Shown piece by piece: positions 4,798 through 8,808 of a stretch of DNA of 8,808 nt. The stretch spans positions 1-8,808 of the forward strand of contig ONXX01000044.1 of assembly GCA_900321955.1 (NCBI GenBank), in the 5' to 3' direction. This stretch comes from an uncultured Bacillota bacterium. Its GTDB lineage: Bacteria; Bacillota_I; Bacilli_A; Erysipelotrichales; Erysipelotrichaceae. Every line of letters begins with the position of its first letter. Position 1 is the stretch's first letter. Made by a program: the position numbers and the translations under genes. The notes below the pieces were generated by a model, which made no database searches, had not been told where the DNA came from, and saw only the letters and a program-made list of their open reading frames with translations.

Positions 4798-6762
4798 TTA
4801 CTTGAACTGGCTTGGATGTTTGACAAAGAAGTCCTCTTTTTCCTTGAGCTCTTTGAGCTTGTGGTCTTCCTTGTCGTCGATCAGTTCATAGATATCCGCA
4901 AAAATGTTGTCCCAGCTGAAGAACTTGTCAGGATCAACATTGAGGTAATCGCAGATCTTTTCGCAGCCATCCGGTACGACCGGGTGGGATAAGACTGCAG
5001 CAACTCTCACCATATAGAAGGCATCGATCAGAGTCTGACGGATGTTTTCTTCATTGTTGGAATTCTTTGACCAGAACTTGGAAGCGTTGCGGATGTAGGA
5101 ATCCAGATCATTCATCACCTGGTGCAGTTCAAAGCGGTACATGTGGTTCTCGTAGTTGAGGATAGCCCGCTCGGCAATCTGCCTGAATTCAGGTGAGACC
5201 TCGCCATACGGCAGGACACCGTCAAAATACTTCTGAGCAGAATAGAAACAGCCTCTGACCAGACGGTTGAGGACGTTGGTATACAGATTGCCCTGTGCAA
5301 GTACCGGATCCGGTTCATTCTCCTTGGCCTGCGGATTCAAAGGCTGCGGCATGAAGCTGACAGACTTGTTTCCCAAAGCCAGCGAAATGAAGTGGGCACG
5401 AAGCTGATCGGCCGTATAGTAATTCAATAAGTCGGCAGCCATCGGCGGTTTGATCGAACCGGAAGAAGATGCCTTCTTGTCCAGGAACAGGATGTGGTGG
5501 TTGGCAACCAACGTCGTCAATTGCAGATCACCGTCTTTCGGATGGATGGTCAGATCCTTGCTTCCCTGCTGTGCCATCCACAGCGGCATCTGGGCAACGC
5601 CATAGAAGTAGATATTGTCCTGACCGATAAACTGGAAAACGCCGGCTTCCTTGTCGCACCAGTACTTCTTCCATTCATCATCCGGCAGGCCTTTTCTCTT
5701 GAAATAAGCCTTGGTGAAAGAGATCGGTGCCCATAAGCTCTCCGGCCATACCCAGACCGTCAGATCTTCCTCATCTTCCAGTTTTGGTGCCTTGACGCCC
5801 CATTCGATATTGCCGGTCAGACGAAGCGGAACCAATGTCTTGCCGGTACGGTAGTGGATATTGGCTTTGGTTAAAATCGGACAGGCCTTTTCTCTTAATT
5901 CCAGCTTGTCGAAGGTCACGATAAAGCTGCCCTTGATGTTTTCCAGATCGGAGTTTTCATGGGCAGGCAGCTGATCTTCGATCTGCCTGTACTGATCCAG
6001 GAACTTTTCCTGAATATAGATGACCGGTGCGCCAAGGGATTCTTCCATCGTCTCGGCAACGATCCTTCTGACATTCGGTTTCTTCTTGATGTCTTCGACG
6101 TATTCCTTGAGCAGATCGTTGAATTCGGTCAGCTTGAAATACCAGTTGGTGACATCGCGCATTTCCGGTGTCTCACCGGATAAGGTGGATTTTGGATCAA
6201 TGAGCTCTTCCGGCATATACTGGTGGCCGAGATCGCACTCATCGGCATAGCCCTTTTCCGACTGACAGTGTTCGATCGGACATTTGCCGACGACCTGACG
6301 GCCATTGAGGAAACAGTTGTATTTGGTGTCATAGAACTGTTTGGTGACCATCTTCTCCAGCCAGCCGTTTTTATATAAGGTGCGGATGAATTCATCCGTC
6401 TCTTCTTCGTGAACTTCCTTGGTATCGCCTAGACCGGAAGCACCGAAAAGATTCAGGGAGATCTTATAATCCTTCAGGGTCTGTTCCTGAGCGATATGGT
6501 TTTCATTGACATAGTCTTCGATCGTACCCGTATAGCCTTCGCTCTCAACTTTCTTGCGGTAACCTTCAGCGATCGGTGAACCGTAACAGTCCGTACCGGA
6601 AACAAAAACGACATTGTCCTTGCCGATGCGGTCACGCAAAAAGCGGGCAAATACGTCGGCATGCACAAACATGCCTCCGACATGGCCGAAGTGAAGTGTT
6701 TTATTGCCATATGGCATACCGCCGGTCACGACCGCGCGTTTTGGAAATACAGGACGTTCCAT
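4798..6762 (-). CDS. Methionyl-tRNA-synthetase-like class I ligase with non-canonical catalytic loop
   Basis: A 654-residue cytoplasmic class I aminoacyl-tRNA synthetase relative, closest in layout to MetRS. The HIGH motif is HFGH (24-27), after VVTGGMPYGNKTLH. A zinc-knuckle-like insertion has Cys161, Cys166 and Cys176, with His180 where the fourth Cys would be. The KMSKS loop reads KASSS (430-434): the first Lys and both Ser positions remain, but Met and the second Lys, which stabilises adenylate formation, are gone. The Met-pocket block (E. coli VWLDAP) reads SLWAP near 342-346, and E. coli His301 is a Tyr (IYFYG). About 70 extra residues lie at roughly 248-320. The helical anticodon domain keeps Asn499, Arg503 and Trp564 at positions corresponding, by eye, to E. 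coli Asn391, Arg395 and Trp461, which read CAU. Start supported by AAAGGGAG 8 bases upstream. It may be a paralogue of a normal MetRS encoded elsewhere. Confidence 0.88.
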   Translation of the reverse strand: MERPVFPKRAVVTGGMPYGNKTLHFGHVGGMFVHADVFARFLRDRIGKDNVVFVSGTDCYGSPIAEGYRKKVESEGYTGTIEDYVNENHIAQEQTLKDYKISLNLFGASGLGDTKEVHEEETDEFIRTLYKNGWLEKMVTKQFYDTKYNCFLNGRQVVGKCPIEHCQSEKGYADECDLGHQYMPEELIDPKSTLSGETPEMRDVTNWYFKLTEFNDLLKEYVEDIKKKPNVRRIVAETMEESLGAPVIYIQEKFLDQYRQIEDQLPAHENSDLENIKGSFIVTFDKLELREKACPILTKANIHYRTGKTLVPLRLTGNIEWGVKAPKLEDEEDLTVWVWPESLWAPISFTKAYFKRKGLPDDEWKKYWCDKEAGVFQFIGQDNIYFYGVAQMPLWMAQQGSKDLTIHPKDGDLQLTTLVANHHILFLDKKASSSGSIKPPMAADLLNYYTADQLRAHFISLALGNKSVSFMPQPLNPQAKENEPDPVLAQGNLYTNVLNRLVRGCFYSAQKYFDGVLPYGEVSPEFRQIAERAILNYENHMYRFELHQVMNDLDSYIRNASKFWSKNSNNEENIRQTLIDAFYMVRVAAVLSHPVVPDGCEKICDYLNVDPDKFFSWDNIFADIYELIDDKEDHKLKELKEKEDFFVKHPSQFK

Positions 6763-6794
6763 ACTCTATTCTCCCTTTAAAAAATTACTCCATT

Positions 6795-6803
6795 ATTATA
6801 ACA
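6795..6803 (-). promoter_or_regulatory. Extended -10 promoter before the MetRS-like gene
   Basis: On the minus strand TGTTATAAT is a perfect extended -10 (TGnTATAAT) in the 59-bp gap after glnA. No -35 is visible at 16-18 bp, which extended -10 promoters tolerate. No terminator follows glnA, so the synthetase gene could be read both from here and through from glnA. Confidence 0.5.
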
Positions 6804-6821
6804 ATTCTCAAACCGTTTGGC

Positions 6822-8246
6822 TTACAGATCATAGTAAAGCCTGAACTCGGCAGGATGCGGGATCTTATCGATCTCGGCAGCTTCCGCTTTGATCGTCCTG
6901 ATCCAGTTGTTGATGAGCTCTTCACTAAAGACACCCTCAGCTGTCAGATAATCGTGATCCTTTTCAAGAGCTTCGATCGCCTGTGAAAGAGTTGCCGGCA
7001 GATGTTCCAGTTTTGCCTTCTCTTCTTCGCTGAGCTTGTACAGATTGAAATCGAACGGACCCCAGTTGTGGTCGGCCGGATCGATCTTGTTGACGATTCC
7101 GTCGATACCCGCCATCAGGATCGCTGCATAGGCAAAATACGGGTTGCAGGTCGCATCCGGATTGCGCAGTTCAAAACGGACGACATCCTCGCTCTTGGCG
7201 TAGGAAGGAATGCGGATGACGGCACTGCGGTTGGCGCTCGCATAACCGACGGTGACCGGTGCTTCAAAGCCCGGGACCAGTCTCTTGTAGGAATTGGTCG
7301 ACGGATTGCAGAAAGCACAAAGTGAATCGATATGTTTTAACAGACCGCCGATGAAATACATCGCCGTTTTTGACAGATTGGCATAGTTGCCCGGTTCATA
7401 GAAGATGTTTTTGCCGTCTTTCTTCAGCAGCATATGTACATGCATGCCGTTGCCCGCTTCGGAAGCGATCGGTTTAGGCATGAAGGTTGCTGTCCTGCCT
7501 TGTCTTGCCGCAACATTGCGGATCAGATATTTGCTTAACATCGTATCATCTGCCAGCTTGCAGACATCAGCCAGCTCTACTTCGATCTCCATCTGGCCGC
7601 TGCCGCCGACTTCATGGTGGTGGTATTTGACCTTGATGCCGCAGTCCATCATCTTCTCGCAGATCTCATTGCGCAGATCAAAATGGATGTCAGTCGGCTG
7701 ATCGGCATGATAGCCCTGCTTCGGCAAAGTGTGATAGCCGTTGGAACCCGGCATATCGGATGACCATTCCGATTCATCGGAATAAAGCCGGACACTGACC
7801 TCATCGGCATTGATGCGATAAGTCATCGAATCAAATACGGAAAACTCATATTCCGGTCCGATGATCATCTGATCGGCGATCCCGTACTTCTTCAGCAGTT
7901 CCGTCGCTGCCTTGATGACATTGCGCGGATACTGTTCGAACAGATAGTTTTCCTTGGCAATGACATAGACGTTGGCCATCATGGAAAGGGTCCTGGCTTG
8001 CGCAAAAGGCTCCAGATAAGCACTGGCCAGATCCGGATAAAACACCATGTCCGATTTCTCGACTCTGGCATAGCCGTAATTGGAGGCATCAAAACCGATG
8101 CCGTCTTTCATGAGATCCTCATTCAGCTTCTCAGCCGGAATGACGATATGACGAAAACGCCCCCGCAGATCGACCAGTTTCAGGTCGATAAAGCGGATCT
8201 CATTTTCTTTTATAAATTTTTCTGCTTCTTTAATATTCTTAAACAT
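6822..8246 (-). CDS. glnA: Glutamine synthetase, class I
   Basis: Joins ammonia to glutamate using ATP to form glutamine in the cytoplasm, as a dodecamer in this family. The 474-residue protein has the GS beta-grasp domain (about 15-100) and catalytic domain. Metal ligands are Glu132/Glu134 (GPEYEF), Glu212 and Glu220 (HHHEVGGSGQMEIE), His269 (GNGMHVH) and Glu359 (VRFELRNPD). Substrate residues are Arg322 and Glu328 (YKRLVPGFEAP) and Arg340 (NRSAVIRIP). Tyr403 in NLYKL aligns with the adenylylated Tyr397 of E. coli GlnA. The length (about 470 rather than about 445) also resembles the GSI-beta form. The ammonia-site loop reads FDASNYGYARVEKSDM instead of the common FDGSSI form. The start at 8246 is chosen because TGAGGAG lies 7 bases upstream; a 13-codon extension from a TTG would run through the -10 element. 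Confidence 0.95.
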   Translation of the reverse strand: MFKNIKEAEKFIKENEIRFIDLKLVDLRGRFRHIVIPAEKLNEDLMKDGIGFDASNYGYARVEKSDMVFYPDLASAYLEPFAQARTLSMMANVYVIAKENYLFEQYPRNVIKAATELLKKYGIADQMIIGPEYEFSVFDSMTYRINADEVSVRLYSDESEWSSDMPGSNGYHTLPKQGYHADQPTDIHFDLRNEICEKMMDCGIKVKYHHHEVGGSGQMEIEVELADVCKLADDTMLSKYLIRNVAARQGRTATFMPKPIASEAGNGMHVHMLLKKDGKNIFYEPGNYANLSKTAMYFIGGLLKHIDSLCAFCNPSTNSYKRLVPGFEAPVTVGYASANRSAVIRIPSYAKSEDVVRFELRNPDATCNPYFAYAAILMAGIDGIVNKIDPADHNWGPFDFNLYKLSEEEKAKLEHLPATLSQAIEALEKDHDYLTAEGVFSEELINNWIRTIKAEAAEIDKIPHPAEFRLYYDL

Positions 8247-8253
8247 ACTGAAA

Positions 8254-8271
8254 CTCCTCACCAACATTATA
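8254..8271 (-). promoter_or_regulatory. -10 element and ribosome site of glnA
   Basis: On the minus strand, TATAAT (8266-8271) is followed by TGAGGAG (8254-8260), 7 bases before the ATG. The best -35 at 17 bp is TTAATT (8289-8294), a weak match. The leader would be only about 13 nt. No GlnR-type TGTNA-N7-TNACA site was found nearby. Confidence 0.5.
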
Positions 8272-8344
8272 GAGTATCGCCTCAATTAAATTAATATTGA
8301 AAGTTTAATCGGGCATCTTTGCCTTCCTTATCTGCTTTATGTAA

Positions 8345-8368
8345 TACAATGAAATTAATAACAGGAGG
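8345..8368 (+). promoter_or_regulatory. -10 element and ribosome site of the rubredoxin gene
   Basis: TACAAT (8345-8350), one mismatch to the -10 consensus, precedes a strong AGGAGG (8363-8368) that lies 8 bases before the ATG. No convincing -35 was found. The start sites of this gene and of divergent glnA are separated by about 100 bp. Confidence 0.45.
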
Positions 8369-8376
8369 AACAATTC

Positions 8377-8514
8377 ATGAAATACGTATGCACTGTCTGC
8401 GGTTATGTCTACGATCCGGCTGACAACGACAATGTCGCTTTCGAAGATCTGCCGGAAGATTGGGTCTGCCCGCTCTGCGGCGTAGGCAAAGACATGTTCG
8501 AAGAACAGAAATAG
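8377..8514 (+). CDS. Rubredoxin, short-loop form
   Basis: A 45-residue iron-only electron carrier of the anaerobic cytoplasm, typically passing electrons to oxygen- or peroxide-detoxifying enzymes. Four Cys bind one Fe: Cys5 and Cys8 in [10 protein letters not shown], and Cys31 and Cys34 in [11 protein letters not shown]. Core aromatics Tyr10, Tyr12, Trp29 and Phe41 are present. Usual rubredoxins have 52-54 residues; here the segment between YDPAD and FEDLPEDW is about 7 residues shorter (the GIAPGT-type loop is missing). The same shortening is known from the 45-residue rubredoxin of Desulfovibrio desulfuricans ATCC 27774. AGGAGG is well placed. No partner gene (rubrerythrin, flavodiiron protein) is visible nearby. 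It is transcribed alone and ends at a terminator 15 bases downstream. Confidence 0.96.
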   Translation: MKYVCTVCGYVYDPADNDNVAFEDLPEDWVCPLCGVGKDMFEEQK

Positions 8515-8528
8515 AAGTTCCCGCCAGA

Positions 8529-8550
8529 AAAAGCCAGTCACCTGGCTTTT
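8529..8550. terminator. Bidirectional terminator between rubredoxin and the edge gene
   Basis: A perfect 9-bp stem AAAAGCCAG / CTGGCTTTT around a four-base loop (TCAC). T-runs flank it on both strands (TTTTCTT on plus, TTTTT on minus). It sits between two convergent stops (8514 and 8552) and should end both transcripts. Confidence 0.88.
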
Positions 8551-8551
8551 C

Positions 8552-8808
8552 TTATTTCAGTATTTCATCAAAGAGCTTGTCGAGCAGTTCTTCTTCAAAG
8601 GAAGAACCCAGATACCAGCACGTTCCATCACCATATTGATTGGCGGTCGCTGCCGCATAATCGCCAAACGGATTATCTTTCCACATGACAAGCGGTTTTG
8701 CCGTTGTGACTTTCAAGAGTTCCTCGAAGACATAGCCCTTGGCGGTTTTGCCTTCATAAACACAGTCCGACGACATGCCGCTTAACAATGTTTCATGTTC
8801 CTCGATCA
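8552..8808 (-). CDS. Partial C-terminus, probable GH42 beta-galactosidase
   Basis: The last 84 or so residues of a gene that enters from beyond the right edge; there is no start in the window. The stretch KPLVMWKDNPFGDYAAATANQYGDGTCWYLGSSFEEELLDKLFDEIL resembles the end of the GH42 trimerisation domain, which reads roughly 'pavt-N-yGkG-a-Ylgt' followed by a helix. The motif NQYGDGTCWYLGSS is the main support. The protein ends soon after this domain, so the small C-terminal beta domain of many GH42 enzymes seems absent. No catalytic residues are visible. The stop lies 2 bases from the shared terminator. Another enzyme with a similar amidotransferase-like domain is possible. Confidence 0.5.
   Translation of the reverse strand, partial: IEEHETLLSGMSSDCVYEGKTAKGYVFEELLKVTTAKPLVMWKDNPFGDYAAATANQYGDGTCWYLGSSFEEELLDKLFDEILK

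Noticed and set aside
6808..6819. CAAAC-G-GTTTG inverted repeat just after glnA as a terminator
   Set aside because: One-base loop and no T-run follow it, so it cannot act as an intrinsic terminator; glnA probably reads through.
8247..8285. A 13-codon upstream extension of glnA from a TTG codon
   Set aside because: It runs through the TATAAT element and the TGAGGAG ribosome site; the ATG at 8246 is properly spaced and matches the expected GS N-terminus.
8285..8309. ATTAAA-N13-TTTAAT inverted repeat between glnA and rubredoxin
   Set aside because: Only six AT-rich bases per arm in an AT-rich gap; easily expected by chance.
8305..8541. A 78-codon minus-strand frame over the rubredoxin gene
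   Set aside because: The plus strand encodes a complete rubredoxin with ribosome site and terminator; the antisense frame crosses both and has no recognisable feature.
1..8808. CRISPR arrays, insertion sequences, attachment sites or phage genes
   Set aside because: No regularly spaced repeats, transposase or integrase motifs, or target-site duplications were seen, including around the tRNA 3' end.

Overview
The window is chromosomal DNA of a low-to-mid-GC Gram-positive bacterium (Bacillota). The support is strong AGGAGG-type ribosome sites, Bacillus-like -10/-35 promoters, a YtrA-type GntR regulator with its ABC transporter, a lipobox lipoprotein, a 45-residue rubredoxin and simple hairpin-plus-U terminators. 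Tryptophan is encoded by TGG, so the standard code applies. An anaerobic gut-type lineage such as Erysipelotrichia would fit, but that is an impression from protein style, not a demonstrated assignment.

Left part (1-2144), all on the minus strand. A GntR/YtrA regulator gene (428-790) is followed directly by the start of an ABC transporter ATPase gene that leaves the window at base 1. Their promoter is overlaid by 8-bp tandem repeats that look like a self-operator. Next is a single-gene unit for a secreted lipoprotein of unknown function (885-1751), with its own promoter (a perfect palindrome fills the -10/-35 spacer) and terminator. An approximately 320-bp gap holds a possible gene relic and a PhoP-box-like repeat. 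It is followed by a tRNA-Arg(UCU) gene with encoded CCA, promoter and terminator.

Middle part (2145-4350), plus strand. Divergently from the tRNA runs a two-gene unit: a membrane-anchored M20 metallopeptidase and an alpha/beta-hydrolase esterase, overlapping by 8 nt.

Right part (4340-8246), minus strand. A class I glutamine synthetase is followed by a methionyl-tRNA-synthetase-like protein whose KMSKS loop and amino-acid pocket are unusual, then by a small membrane protein with an HEYGH zinc-protease motif. This unit converges on the M20/esterase unit and the genes overlap by 11 bp. The best intrinsic terminator for each transcript lies inside the coding sequence of the opposing unit, so the two mRNAs should be complementary over roughly 440 nt.

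Far right (8246-8808). A short-loop rubredoxin gene (plus) is divergent from glnA. It shares a bidirectional terminator with the 3' end of a minus-strand gene, probably a GH42 beta-galactosidase, cut by the window edge.

No insertion sequence, CRISPR array, phage gene or origin was recognised. The most notable items are the non-canonical synthetase, the reciprocal nested terminators and the uncharacterised HEYGH membrane protein.
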